Source: Photobacterium ganghwense (GTDB taxonomy: Bacteria > Pseudomonadota > Gammaproteobacteria > Enterobacterales > Vibrionaceae). From it: 64,000 nucleotides of DNA. The stretch covers positions 185,478 through 249,477 of the forward strand of contig NZ_PYMI01000005.1 in assembly GCF_003025595.1 (NCBI RefSeq). The letters are read 5' to 3'. Made by a program: the position numbers and the translations under genes. The notes beneath the pieces are model-generated. The model was not told the origin of the DNA and ran no database searches. It saw only the letters and a program-made list of their open reading frames with translations. Of the stretch, positions 19,701-29,866 are shown in pieces (positions within the stretch are counted from its first letter, which is position 1; each line of letters starts with the position of its first letter).

Positions 19701-20996
19701 TTGCAGTGACAGCACGGCTTTTCCGCCGCCCAAATCCCCGGCCACATCAGCGTGAAGGTTATGGACACCCGGAAGCAACTCCCACTGGTTCATGGTGTAA
19801 TCGGTCAGCGAGAAAGAAAAACGGGGGGAATTCTGGGCTGTCGCAGCAATACGCAGGTTTTGCACCAGACCACCGGGTTGCAGCGCAGTGAGCACTTCGG
19901 TACCGGCAAAATCCGGCGGCAGAAAGTCCAGGAAAGGCCGCAGCTGGGTGAGTGACAGTTGGTTCAGTGCCAGTTGCCAGCCGTCAGGCTGCCAGATTGC
20001 GGCAAGGTCAAAGGCTGGCCATTGCTGCTTATCCGTCTGGAACACAAATTGGTCGGTATCAAGGCGCCAGCCAGCCCGGCCATCAGCCTGAGGATAAGGT
20101 TTCAGATCCACCAGTCCTTTGCGCACCCGGAAACGGTGTTTCGTGTCACCTTTTTGCCAGCGCAGGTAGCTGTCGTCCAGTTTTACCCGAGCCTGTTTCA
20201 GCTGCCCTTCCTGCAGCGTCAGCCAGGCCTGGGTATTTAAATTACTGCTGAGAATTTTGCCTTCCTGCAACAGCACCTTGTTGAGCCAAGGCGTCATCGA
20301 CAGGTTGCGGGTCTGTACATACACCTGACCAGTCAGATCGCGCAGCGAGTGGGCTGCTGACAGGTTAGCCATCACTTGCATCTGGCTGAAATGGGTGTCA
20401 CGCACACTGACAATGCCTTCGGCACGGCGCTCTTTGCTGTTCGCCACCCACTTGAGCTCCTGGATAGCCAGCGTCATTCGCTCATCGGCCGGAGACATGA
20501 TGGTGATGTCAGAATTGCGCAGTGAAAACTGCCCCAGCTGCACGAAGAGAATGTCTTCTAGCCGGGAAATGGTGGCCAGTTTGCTGTTGTCGCCCGCAGC
20601 GGGCGCAGACAGATTGCCCAGAGCGGTCAGATCCAGGCTCATGCGGTCAATGCGCATGTCACTGAATACCGGGCTCAATGCCATGACCGAGCCCAGCATA
20701 TCCAGCTGAAGGGAAATGTCGCCCATTTTCACAACGGAATCGGGCTCATCAGGTAAGTTAACACTAACCTTCTGCAACACCAGCGACGGTGCTAGGCTCC
20801 GCCATTGCCCTTCAACGTGGTCAAACTCGATCCGCATGCCGGCCTGGGCTGACACCCATTGCCGAATGGGCTCGCGATACTCATTCAAATGAGGCAGCAC
20901 AAAACGCAGGCCACTGATAGCAAAAGCGGCCAGCACCAGTATTACCAGCACCAGCCACATGATACTCCGCGCCAAGCGAACAGAAAGCGGGATCAC
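16788..20996 (-). CDS. yhdP: YhdP, giant AsmA-like intermembrane phospholipid transport protein
   Basis: YhdP is one of the TamB/YdbH/YhdP bridge-like proteins that move phospholipids to the outer membrane. The 1402 residues begin with a single membrane helix (about 13-32) and continue as a repetitive beta-rich periplasmic protein with an AsmA-like C-terminal region (GGAGRLLGLFSLDSI). The start is GTG at 20996, with GAGG seven bases upstream and 13 bp after rng. The protein is longer than E. coli YhdP (about 1266). Ala/Thr/Ser/Pro-rich low-complexity linkers at about residues 895-965 and 1060-1105 account for much of the extra length. Confidence 0.92.
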   Translation of the reverse strand: MIPLSVRLARSIMWLVLVILVLAAFAISGLRFVLPHLNEYREPIRQWVSAQAGMRIEFDHVEGQWRSLAPSLVLQKVSVNLPDEPDSVVKMGDISLQLDMLGSVMALSPVFSDMRIDRMSLDLTALGNLSAPAAGDNSKLATISRLEDILFVQLGQFSLRNSDITIMSPADERMTLAIQELKWVANSKERRAEGIVSVRDTHFSQMQVMANLSAAHSLRDLTGQVYVQTRNLSMTPWLNKVLLQEGKILSSNLNTQAWLTLQEGQLKQARVKLDDSYLRWQKGDTKHRFRVRKGLVDLKPYPQADGRAGWRLDTDQFVFQTDKQQWPAFDLAAIWQPDGWQLALNQLSLTQLRPFLDFLPPDFAGTEVLTALQPGGLVQNLRIAATAQNSPRFSFSLTDYTMNQWELLPGVHNLHADVAGDLGGGKAVLSLQDDDLPYGNVFQAPLNIGQGEVTAYWQVGKDGWRLWSDHLKVSNPHLEAAGQFRLDFPANAPAWLSFYGEATAKRAGETWRYLPTLALGDALTDYLSAAIRGGQAKDAQLLWYGELADFPYADHNGVFQAKVPLRNGKFSFDTAWPELTDLTLDLLFENDWMYLDASQAHTMGAKASRVSGAAELSDKGHLTLAIDVAADGEQVRDYMLATPLVDSVGAALATVQVSGPVTSSFQLDIPFDGSDVRAWGKASLADNQVMLDAPPIPLERVSGDVQFDNDVVQGKNLTATMLGQPVTLGFDGHSVAKGYRVDVSFGGDWDIASLRKAVPHPLLDQVSGTSRWDGKVGVDLHDTGFDYQVGLTAGLGRITSTLPYPLGHPFLKSPSQKNPSQKNLTLSARGNQQSLTGTLKMQDAAYQARIKLQPQKVSIAASELVVGRAPMPPLKNGEHGVTVMADHFDADRWIALLDTASTSGSSKPAVSATAATTAKTTTGTTIAETTNAATSLATGTATAPPSNQTASVATPVNKVPVKTATASAASDNGMPELPVPNRVTAEIKQLTLGTLDWNRVSLTALRQQAAQALSKQSGQSPAKPSARGAAMNEWQVTVDSRELKGKAVWPTDQPIRLDLDEFHLNLPILAEDAASSEAPSSGEPLTASASAPATVKPRQPYQPQPVIPTATALDRRLMASIPEVDLTLRDGWLQGYRLGKVSGQLRRGKNMLELVNFTIDSGTTTLNLDGHWSLRGARNETQLAFDIDGKNSSDLMGRFGISGGIQGAEFSTYASIQWQGAPWSMHRETLSGEVKSETGQGVISDIGGAGRLLGLFSLDSIIRKMKLDFSGIFDDGLAFNYIRGTGRIENGLFTTSDIRMEALAGDMFIQGSANLVKETVDAKVKFIPDFTSGIPVLTAFAVAPQTALYVFAISTALSPVLDVFTQVNYVVQGPIDAPLVTEKSRFTGEYKVPEAVKSQENQ

Positions 20997-21009
20997 TCAA
21001 ACGCCTCGT

Positions 21010-22479
21010 TTACATCATGACGACGTCAAATTGCTCTTGGACATACAGTGGTTCCGCCTTGATCTTCACCTGTTTGCCAATGAACACTTCCAGCTCAGCC
21101 AGTGCGTGATATTCATCCCCCGCCAGCGCTTCGGCGACCGCCGGAGACACATACACCACAAAGCGATCGGCGTCGTAGGCACGGTTGACCCGGGTGATTT
21201 CACGCAGGATCTCGTAACACACGCTTTCGACCGTTTTCACCGTGCCGCGTCCTTCGCAGGTCGGGCAGGTATCGCACAGCACATGCTCGATACTCTCACG
21301 GGTCCGCTTACGGGTCATCTCCACCAGCCCCAACTGCGTGAAGCCGTTGATATTGGTTTTCACCCGGTCATAGGACAACGCCTGCTCCAACGCCACCAGG
21401 ACTCGGCGGCGATGGTCTTCCAGCGCCATATCGATAAAGTCGATGATAATAATTCCGCCCAGGTTGCGCAGGCGCAGCTGACGGGCAATCGCTTTGGTCG
21501 CTTCAATGTTGGTATTGAAAATGGTCTCTTCCAGATTACGACGCCCTACAAACGCACCGGTATTGATATCGATGGTAGTCATGGCTTCGGTCTGGTCGAT
21601 AATCAGGTAGCCGCCTGATTTCAGCTCTACCTTGCGGTCCAGCGAGCGCTGAATCTCGTTTTCAGTGTCATACAGATCGAAAATCGGCTGCTCACCGGCA
21701 TAGTATTCCAGCTTGTCGCTCAGCTCAGGCACGAACTCGTCGGTAAACTCCTTCAGCTTTTCATAGCCAAGGCGGGAATCCACCAGAATCGAGTCCAGCT
21801 CCGTGCCGACAAAGTCACGCAGGATACGCTGAGCCAGTCCCAGCTCACCGTAGAGCATGGATTTCGGCTTGTACTTGGCCCGGCGTTCCAGCACTTTACG
21901 CCACAGATGCTTAAGGAAGGCCGCATCCTGAGCCATCTCTTCATTGGTGGCCCCTTCGGCGGCGGTACGGATGATAAAGCCGCCCAGCTCATCACAATAT
22001 TCGCTGACAATCGACTTCAGGCGCTCGCGCTCATCTTCACTTTCGATACGCTGCGAAACACCAACGTGGCTGGCCCCCGGCATAAACACCAGGTAACGGG
22101 AAGGCAAGGTGACATCGGTGGTCAGGCGGGCGCCTTTGGTGCCCAGCGGATCTTTCACCACCTGCACCACCAGATCCTGGCCCTGACGGACCAGTTCAGA
22201 AATATCACGCACCTGAAACTGCTGCTTTTCGTTTTCCGCGACACACTCAGTATGCGGCACAATGTCGGAGGCATGCAGGAACGCGGCTTTATCCAGCCCG
22301 ATATCCACAAAAGCCGCCTGCATCCCGGGCAGAACCCGGCTGACTCGGCCTTTATAAATATTACCGACAATTCCGCGCTTGGATTCACGCTCGATATGGA
22401 CTTCCTGCAGGACGCCCGCCTCAATCATTGCCACGCGGGTTTCGCTGGGCGTGACGTTAATCAGCAGCTCTGTGCTCAT
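21010..22479 (-). CDS. rng: Ribonuclease G
   Basis: RNase G matures the 5' end of 16S rRNA and degrades some mRNAs. The 489-residue protein has an N-terminal S1 domain (about 36-120, RGIVGNIYKGRVSRVLPGMQ) and the RNase E/G catalytic core. Acidic metal-binding residues are in TTIDINTGAF (about residue 303) and IIIDFIDM (about 347), and the zinc-link cysteines in CDTCPTCEGRG (about 402-412). It lacks the long C-terminal scaffold of RNase E. It begins 8 bp after maf and is followed closely by yhdP. Confidence 0.97.
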   Translation of the reverse strand: MSTELLINVTPSETRVAMIEAGVLQEVHIERESKRGIVGNIYKGRVSRVLPGMQAAFVDIGLDKAAFLHASDIVPHTECVAENEKQQFQVRDISELVRQGQDLVVQVVKDPLGTKGARLTTDVTLPSRYLVFMPGASHVGVSQRIESEDERERLKSIVSEYCDELGGFIIRTAAEGATNEEMAQDAAFLKHLWRKVLERRAKYKPKSMLYGELGLAQRILRDFVGTELDSILVDSRLGYEKLKEFTDEFVPELSDKLEYYAGEQPIFDLYDTENEIQRSLDRKVELKSGGYLIIDQTEAMTTIDINTGAFVGRRNLEETIFNTNIEATKAIARQLRLRNLGGIIIIDFIDMALEDHRRRVLVALEQALSYDRVKTNINGFTQLGLVEMTRKRTRESIEHVLCDTCPTCEGRGTVKTVESVCYEILREITRVNRAYDADRFVVYVSPAVAEALAGDEYHALAELEVFIGKQVKIKAEPLYVQEQFDVVMM

Positions 22480-22487
22480 GGTTGCCT

Positions 22488-23066
22488 CTACAATGCTAAG
22501 CTTAAAAACTCTTGAACCATGATGTCGGTTTCCATCAAGGGTAACCCCACCACAGCGTAATAACTGCCATCGATGCGTTCGACAAATTTGCCGCCAATTC
22601 CCTGAATGCCATAACTTCCTGCTTTATCCTGTGGCTCACCGCTGGCCCAATAGGCCTCTATTTCCTGCTCCGACAATGGCTTGAACCAGACGTCCGTCAC
22701 CACCAGACGGGTTTGCTGACGCATCGCGGTTGCCAGTGTCACCGCAGTCATGACCTGATGCTTGCGGCCTGACAACAGTGCCAGCATCCGCTTTGCGTCG
22801 TCAACATCACGCGGCTTTTCCAGAATGGTGTCATCCACCACCACAATCGTATCCGCCCCCAGTACCGGCAAAGGTTGGGCGGCTTCTGCAACGCCAGCCA
22901 TCGCCTTGTCCAGCGACAAACGGCAGACATACTCAGCGGGTGATTCCCCGGATTGGTGCTGCTCTTCCACATCAACAATCACACGCTCAAAGCGGTAGCC
23001 CAGTTGAGTGAGAAGTTCCTGACGGCGAGGTGAGCCGGAAGCTAAATACAGTTGCGGTGTCGACAT
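22488..23066 (-). CDS. Maf-family dTTP/UTP pyrophosphatase (YhdE)
   Basis: The 192-residue Maf/Ham1-fold enzyme hydrolyses non-canonical or excess nucleoside triphosphates. [10 protein letters not shown] at residues 10-19 is the family phosphate-binding motif, and [12 protein letters not shown] (about 70) holds the catalytic acid. The neighbourhood mreD-maf-rng marks it as the YhdE paralogue (dTTP/UTP type) rather than YceF. It lies 137 bp after mreD, with a long inverted repeat in the gap. Confidence 0.93.
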   Translation of the reverse strand: MSTPQLYLASGSPRRQELLTQLGYRFERVIVDVEEQHQSGESPAEYVCRLSLDKAMAGVAEAAQPLPVLGADTIVVVDDTILEKPRDVDDAKRMLALLSGRKHQVMTAVTLATAMRQQTRLVVTDVWFKPLSEQEIEAYWASGEPQDKAGSYGIQGIGGKFVERIDGSYYAVVGLPLMETDIMVQEFLSLAL

Positions 23067-23132
23067 GTTAGCAATCTTTTTTGATTTTTCGGTCTTTCGT
23101 TTCGGTCTATGGTTTAGTCAGATAAATCAATG

Positions 23133-23188
23133 CGATCTGTTCAGGCAGGCTCGATGGATATGGTTACACACTAGCACTGAACAGATCG
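23133..23188 (-). repeat. 12-bp inverted repeat between mreD and maf
   Basis: CGATCTGTTCAG (23133-23144) and CTGAACAGATCG (23177-23188) are perfect inverted copies separated by 32 bases. In the minus-strand transcript this would form a hairpin with a large loop between mreD and maf. No T-run follows, so it is not a standard terminator. Confidence 0.6.
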
Positions 23189-23203
23189 TAATGGGAAACT
23201 AAA

Positions 23204-23692
23204 TCAACGAATTGAGAGCTTACGACGCATGCGTCGCAGCAATAAGAACAGCCATGGCCACAGCAGGAAGTTCAGCAACACAGACCAGAGCCGATCCGGT
23301 TCAAACGCCACTACAGAGACCAGATATTCGGCCCAGAATTCCACCAGTTTCCCGCCCAGTGTCAGCAGCGCCACCACCATCGCCTGTTGCCAGAGCGACA
23401 GGTTACGCAGAACCTGAAAATTCAGCGCCACGATATAGCACAGCACGGCCATCATCAGGCCACGAACCCCGAGCGTGGAGCCCAGCATCAGATCCCATAG
23501 CAAACCCAGCACCAGTGCAGTGCCGACATTGACCCGGTGCGGCAACGCCAGTACCCAGTAAAAGGTAATCAGGATCACCCAGGACGGACGAAACGGCTCC
23601 AGCTCCCCCGGCCACGGTGCAGCCTGCAAGATCAGGGCAACGATAAAAGACAGCCATATCCACAGCCGGCCATTGGCTCTACTGTTTACCAA
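23204..23692 (-). CDS. mreD: MreD, rod-shape-determining membrane protein
   Basis: The 162-residue hydrophobic protein has about five membrane helices (IVALILQAAPWP region onward) and family landmarks such as LGLLWDLMLGSTLGVRGLMM (about residues 62-81). MreD works with MreB, MreC, RodA and PBP2 in the elongasome. It overlaps the end of mreC by 14 bases, indicating translational coupling. It is the last gene of mreBCD. Confidence 0.95.
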   Translation of the reverse strand: MVNSRANGRLWIWLSFIVALILQAAPWPGELEPFRPSWVILITFYWVLALPHRVNVGTALVLGLLWDLMLGSTLGVRGLMMAVLCYIVALNFQVLRNLSLWQQAMVVALLTLGGKLVEFWAEYLVSVVAFEPDRLWSVLLNFLLWPWLFLLLRRMRRKLSIR

Positions 23693-24542
23693 TGTCGAAT
23701 TCTCCTTCAGTCAAGGTTTCGCGCGGCGTCGGCCAGACCAGCAGTAAGTAACGCAGGCGATCAAACTGCACCGTCGGGCGGGCTTTGATCTGCGCAAACG
23801 GCCGTTTGTTGTCGAATGAGAATTCCGTGACACGGCCAACCGGATACCCTTCCGGATAGCGACCGCCCAGCCCGGAGCTGACCAGCAGATCCCCGACCTC
23901 GATGTCGGTGCTGCTCGGCACATGTTCCAACTGGATTTGATCGATTTGGCCACTGCCGGAGGCAATAACCCGAATGTCGTTGCGCACCACCTGAACCGGA
24001 ATGGCGTGAGTGGGGTCAATCAGCAGCAGCACCCGGCTGTTATGGGCACCTACGTATGCAACCTGACCGACGATCCCTTTTTCGTTGATCACCGGCTGGC
24101 CTTCATATACGCCGTCCACCCGGCCTTTATCAATCATCACCTGATGACTGTAAGGATCCGAGTCAACCGCCATCACTTCGGCAATCAGCTTCTTTTCATC
24201 ACGAACAAATGGCGAGCCAAGCAACTCCCGCAAACGCTGGTTTTCTTGCTTCAGTTGCTCGAGCAGCAGTACATCACTTTGCTGAACCAGCAGATCCCGC
24301 TGTAACGCTTTGTTTTCTGCCAGCAAACGCTGATGAGAGCTCAGTTGGCCTGACAGCCCACCCAACAGCTCTCTGGGCAGATTGGCCGCGTATTGCAGCG
24401 GTGCAATCGCAGAGTTAAGCAAATAGCGGACATTGGCAAAAGCATCAAGACGACTGTCGGCCAGCATTAAGCCAACCGACAGTAAAATGGCAAGAAACAG
24501 GCGCAGTTGCAGGGAAGGCCCCCTGCCAAAGATAGGTTTCAT
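23679..24542 (-). CDS. mreC: MreC, rod-shape-determining periplasmic scaffold protein
   Basis: The 287-residue protein has a short cytoplasmic start and a membrane helix (about 12-29). A coiled-coil segment follows (about 68-108, LAENKALQRDLLVQQ region), then the beta-rich MreC domain. It links MreB filaments to the cell-wall synthases. The length is somewhat below that of E. coli MreC (367), mainly at the C-terminus, as is usual outside enterobacteria. It lies 40 bp after mreB, with a small hairpin in the gap. Confidence 0.95.
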   Translation of the reverse strand: MKPIFGRGPSLQLRLFLAILLSVGLMLADSRLDAFANVRYLLNSAIAPLQYAANLPRELLGGLSGQLSSHQRLLAENKALQRDLLVQQSDVLLLEQLKQENQRLRELLGSPFVRDEKKLIAEVMAVDSDPYSHQVMIDKGRVDGVYEGQPVINEKGIVGQVAYVGAHNSRVLLLIDPTHAIPVQVVRNDIRVIASGSGQIDQIQLEHVPSSTDIEVGDLLVSSGLGGRYPEGYPVGRVTEFSFDNKRPFAQIKARPTVQFDRLRYLLLVWPTPRETLTEGEFDIGKQ

Positions 24543-24567
24543 GTAACGCTATAACCTGTTTGTTGAC

Positions 24568-24582
24568 ATGCCCGAACGGGCA

Positions 24583-24583
<1 letters not shown>
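24568..24583 (-). other. Short hairpin at the mreB stop / mreB-mreC gap
   Basis: ATGCCCG and CGGGCAT face each other around AA. The hairpin touches the mreB stop codon and has no following T-run. It may reduce mreC and mreD output relative to mreB; that is inference. Confidence 0.35.
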
Positions 24584-25635
<1,052 letters not shown>

Positions 25636-25673
25636 CTAATCCTGCAAGCTCACAAATTCGTTAAATTGCGCTA

Positions 25674-25702
25674 AATGTATCAGGGGGCACGGATCGAGAC
25701 AA
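25674..25702 (-). promoter_or_regulatory. Candidate sigma-70 promoter for mreBCD
   Basis: On the minus strand TTGTCT (25697-25702) and TACATT (25674-25679) are 17 bases apart. Each matches four of six consensus positions. It sits about 50 bp before the mreB ATG, in the only gap between mshQ and mreB. Confidence 0.4.
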
Positions 25703-25741
25703 GGCAAGGATTGTCAAACCTGCTTCAGAACCGCATTTTAT

Positions 25742-28700
25742 TTAATTGAGCATTGTATTAATACCTTTCTCGCCCCGGTAGATGACGCGATCGTTCCCGC
25801 GATACACCCCGAACGTCACCAAAGCTGACGGGTTTTCATCGCCCAAGCCGCGCCAGTCATAGGTCAGCCAGGGTTGCTCATTGCTTCCGCTAAACCCATT
25901 CTCACAGTGAATATCGCCATCGTCGGACACAGCTTGAGACGGCTTATCTGCGATCAATTTTTGCCAAAAACGTACCTGCTCCCGATAGTTAACCCCCGGC
26001 GTCGGCCGTGCAATAAAGTCACCGGAGCGGGTCTCTCCATCCTTAACGTGACCTTCTCCCTGAGTGTCACTTGTACTGATTACGGAAGTATCAGACTGCG
26101 TCACCACTTGGCGGCAGTAATATTGGCCGTCAAACCAAGACACACTGTCGTCTTTGTTAGTGATAAAACGCGCGCCATCCCAATATTCCACCCTCAGCGG
26201 AATCGCAATCGGCGAGTCATTTCTCCCCGCCGCGTCCTCTAAGGTCATCCGGCCATAGCGCAGCTCAGGCGTATTGGCAAACGGGACAATTTCCTCAGTC
26301 AGCGCACTGCCATTTACAGGCAAAGCCGTTGCCCCGTTTTGCGCTTTCAGCCCGGTAGGATCAACCCCTTCCGCAATATAAAGCCCCCAATGACTGTTGC
26401 TTTCATGCCAAGGCGCTTCCGGTATCGTGGTTAGGGGAGCCGAGTTAAAACCGGCACGTTCCAGCTTCCATGGCATCTCAGTTGTCGTATTGCTCCAGTC
26501 ACGCCAGGTACTAAGCGGTTTACGGCGATCACCAAAACTGATGCCTTTCTTATCAATGGCATCCAGCCCAAGTCTCACCTGCAGGCTTTCACTAAACTTG
26601 GCGTAATTCTGCACAAGCGAGCCATCTTGTGATTTGGGCAGTACCGAAAAACGGGCATCAAATTCCTGCCCCAGATAGGCAAAACCACGTTGTCCTGATG
26701 GATAGGCGTAGCTGTTGCCATTTTGGATTTCAACATACGCTGGGTAGAAACGGCCAACCTCGCGGTACCCTGCGTTGACATCCATATCAAGGTAATTCCC
26801 CGCGGTATCGGCATATAATCGAATACTTCCGACTTCACTCCAGCTTAGTGAAACGGGATCACTTAACTGAGTATGGGCGAGCTCTGTCATACCGCTCAAC
26901 ACTCCCTGCTCCCCTGCAGCCGGTGTTGCTAATTGGTGAGTCAGTCGTACCAATGTCTTAGGAGCATCAGGGTGATAGAAGTTGCGAGTTTCCTGACGCT
27001 GACACATAGCGCTACTATCAACATCTGTGAGGGCATTCATGCTGCTGTTTACCGTTGCAAAACCATCACTCGCCATCCAGATTACCGGTCTGATCTGCGT
27101 TTGAAACTCGCGGCCGGCAGCAGTAAATGCCGCACCTTGCGCCGAAGTACCGCTGGCCTCTTCGATGCTTCGCTGTCCGGCAACCTTACACAACGCAAAC
27201 GTATAGGGCCGAGCCCAGATCTCTCGTTTGCCCTCAAGGCGCTTCCAGTCACCTAAGTCAGATTTAGCAGCCTTGAAAGTAGCCGGAAGGAGTTCACAGC
27301 CTTTTTCAACGGTGCAGTTTTCATCCGCTATTGTCAGCTCGGTTTTGCCTGCTTCTTCATATTTCAGCTTGGCATGAGCCACTCCTTCGCTGAAGCGCAA
27401 ATCAATTCGGTCACCTTTCCAATCTTCTGCATCATCACACGCACTGGTCGAGCACGAGGAAAGCTGAATTGCGGGCTGTTGACCATTTTCAGGAGCCAGG
27501 TAACGGGTATTAAGGGTAAGTGTTCGCTTACCTTGATAACCTTTAGCCACATCTGACCGGATACTGCTTTTACACGAGTGGGCCGTGATGACTATCGGTT
27601 TCGGCCTTCCGGCGACCACATTGACATTGGCATTTTCAATATCAAACTTGAACGGCACAAAGGTGTAAGCAGCTGTCGCGGGTTCGGCATCGTCATTAAC
27701 AATTTCACCTTGCACATTGATAGTGCCGACATAGTCACTCTTCAGCCAGAGTGTCACCTGACCATTTTTGGGAGTCGTTGTGTAGCTTAATGAGGCATCA
27801 GAGCCCGCGCCTGTTCCGCCGGCATTTTCATGCCAGGCAGCCAACCCTTGCTTGGTTAAACTGGTGGAGATCCGTACCTGACCATCGAAGTTTTCTGCCA
27901 CACTGCCGTCATTAGTCACAGTAAATGTCACTTCTTGTGCATCACAGGTCAGGGAGAAATCAACGTCTGGTGTCACGGAAATCTGGTAGTCTTCAACAGA
28001 AGAAAAACAGGCACTTTCACCATGAATGATCGAGTTGTTATGCATGTCCAGGCTGAGAGTCGTAATAGCCCCATAGACATGTACGTTGTTGCTCAACGCA
28101 GTCTCTATTTCGCTATAGATTAACCCTCGAAATACAGCATTATTGTTGAAATCAACACGGCGATGAATTCTAGACCAAGAAGTACTGAAAGGTTTGTCAT
28201 GGACATAAATAAGTAAATTATCCAGCGATGAATCATCATCCATCATGACCACACTGTTATTATTCACAGCCATTGCTTTGGTATGAATAATAACTTTCTG
28301 CCCTTTTCTAATACGTATGTCGCCCCTGACATCCAAGCTATCAAACCAGTATGTGCCAGAGTTTAAATACAGCGTCGCATGCTTATTCACGGATACCGCG
28401 CCCAACACTCCGTGTTCGGCTTGAGTAAACGTCATATTGCCATCAACCGGATACAAAGCATTGGGTAGCGCCGGGAATGTACCTAATTCAGTCGCAGAGA
28501 CGATCAAACCGTCATTTAACGTACACTCACTCCCATCACACCCTGACGCAACACCTTGGCCTGAAATGCTTTCAAAGCCAAGAACACGCTCATTGTTAAC
28601 CTTTCTGGCCCCCAGAATTTGCGCATTGTTTGCAATATAAACCCCTCGCGCAGGTGCTATATATTTCAGAGATTGCTTGTGACGCCAGGTTTGTGCCGGT

Positions 28701-29866
28701 CCTGGGAACAAATCACAGTAAGGGGCTTGCTTACTGCCTTCAAAAATGAAAACGCCAGTTAACTCCGAAGCATGTTTTCTTTCAGAGTCGCGATCCAAAT
28801 CTTCTTCAATTTGAACCGTTACTTTATCTTTAGTTAGCTGACATCGGCGAATCCAGCCTCCATTGGGCCCTTTGCGGGAGTTTTTCCCGATCAGTACGAC
28901 GGGTGCTGACGGGAAGTCTTCAACGAAGTCCAGACTATTGTATTTACATGCAATCGTAGTCGGTTTTTGCACATTATCCTGAGGCGTATTAGTGAGGTCT
29001 TTATAGCCATTCTCGGGATCTTTATGCGTATTTTTCGTTTCGATGCTCCCCATCCAAAACTTTTTACCGTTAACAAAACCGCTCCCTTCAGCAGCCACAA
29101 AGGCAATCGTCTCAGGCACCTGAGGACGAAAAGCCAAAGGTGGTTTTGCCGTCTGCTTATTGGTATGTACCTCTGAGGTATCCATCGCTATTTTGATTTT
29201 TTGGCGATTTCCTGACGTTTCTAAATGCCACCCCAATGACGTCAGCCAAATCGGCTCCCCCTCATGGTAAAAAGGCAAAAGTGACTGTTGATAAGTGTTA
29301 TTGGTAGACTGGATTTGCGTCAAAATTCCCGGCTGATTATCAAACCGGCTATTGAAGCCAAAGTCGGAGTAATTTATCGCTGGTACGCCATAGTCATTAT
29401 TGTCTTTATTGATGTCATTCCACTTCACGCCCTGCCAATAAAAACCGGTAGTATTGACCTCACCTGCGACAATTTTACCGGCAGTACCCAGATCAATGAC
29501 CCCTTTTTCAATCGCCAGATAATGGAAGCCAGTCATTTTGGTGGGCTTAATTGAACGGTAGTGACCATTCGAGGAGTTATGAACCGCTCTGTATGGCGCA
29601 ATAAACTGTTTGAATGAAGCTTCTGTTTGGGTTCGGCTCATGATTCGAACCGATGAAGGTGCGCTTTGCCAATCGTTCATGCCAATCGTCGGCATGACAA
29701 AGATATAAGGAACCGTTTTAAAATCCGTTTTAAACTTGATGGTACAAGATTGAGTTAAACAGTCTTGGAAATCCAGTTTACCGAATTCAAACTGTGGTGA
29801 TGCCTGTACCGATACACTAAAAAAGCCTGCAAGCAGAAACAAAACAACGAAAATATGTCTGAACAT
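25742..29866 (-). CDS. mshQ: MshQ, large MSHA biogenesis protein / putative pilus-associated adhesin
   Basis: The 1374-residue protein has a signal peptide (about residues 1-22, ending VSVQA). It contains beta-rich segments, an internal polar right-handed-repeat-like stretch rich in N and H (about residues 555-625) and a large C-terminal domain (DUF6701-like by recall). MshQ closes msh clusters in Vibrio, and its role is poorly defined; a tip-associated or surface adhesin is plausible. The start is ATG 29866, overlapping the mshP stop by one base (TAATG), with AAGGA upstream. A reading frame reaching 30016 would add 50 residues inside mshP and lacks support. Confidence 0.85.
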   Translation of the reverse strand: MFRHIFVVLFLLAGFFSVSVQASPQFEFGKLDFQDCLTQSCTIKFKTDFKTVPYIFVMPTIGMNDWQSAPSSVRIMSRTQTEASFKQFIAPYRAVHNSSNGHYRSIKPTKMTGFHYLAIEKGVIDLGTAGKIVAGEVNTTGFYWQGVKWNDINKDNNDYGVPAINYSDFGFNSRFDNQPGILTQIQSTNNTYQQSLLPFYHEGEPIWLTSLGWHLETSGNRQKIKIAMDTSEVHTNKQTAKPPLAFRPQVPETIAFVAAEGSGFVNGKKFWMGSIETKNTHKDPENGYKDLTNTPQDNVQKPTTIACKYNSLDFVEDFPSAPVVLIGKNSRKGPNGGWIRRCQLTKDKVTVQIEEDLDRDSERKHASELTGVFIFEGSKQAPYCDLFPGPAQTWRHKQSLKYIAPARGVYIANNAQILGARKVNNERVLGFESISGQGVASGCDGSECTLNDGLIVSATELGTFPALPNALYPVDGNMTFTQAEHGVLGAVSVNKHATLYLNSGTYWFDSLDVRGDIRIRKGQKVIIHTKAMAVNNNSVVMMDDDSSLDNLLIYVHDKPFSTSWSRIHRRVDFNNNAVFRGLIYSEIETALSNNVHVYGAITTLSLDMHNNSIIHGESACFSSVEDYQISVTPDVDFSLTCDAQEVTFTVTNDGSVAENFDGQVRISTSLTKQGLAAWHENAGGTGAGSDASLSYTTTPKNGQVTLWLKSDYVGTINVQGEIVNDDAEPATAAYTFVPFKFDIENANVNVVAGRPKPIVITAHSCKSSIRSDVAKGYQGKRTLTLNTRYLAPENGQQPAIQLSSCSTSACDDAEDWKGDRIDLRFSEGVAHAKLKYEEAGKTELTIADENCTVEKGCELLPATFKAAKSDLGDWKRLEGKREIWARPYTFALCKVAGQRSIEEASGTSAQGAAFTAAGREFQTQIRPVIWMASDGFATVNSSMNALTDVDSSAMCQRQETRNFYHPDAPKTLVRLTHQLATPAAGEQGVLSGMTELAHTQLSDPVSLSWSEVGSIRLYADTAGNYLDMDVNAGYREVGRFYPAYVEIQNGNSYAYPSGQRGFAYLGQEFDARFSVLPKSQDGSLVQNYAKFSESLQVRLGLDAIDKKGISFGDRRKPLSTWRDWSNTTTEMPWKLERAGFNSAPLTTIPEAPWHESNSHWGLYIAEGVDPTGLKAQNGATALPVNGSALTEEIVPFANTPELRYGRMTLEDAAGRNDSPIAIPLRVEYWDGARFITNKDDSVSWFDGQYYCRQVVTQSDTSVISTSDTQGEGHVKDGETRSGDFIARPTPGVNYREQVRFWQKLIADKPSQAVSDDGDIHCENGFSGSNEQPWLTYDWRGLGDENPSALVTFGVYRGNDRVIYRGEKGINTMLN

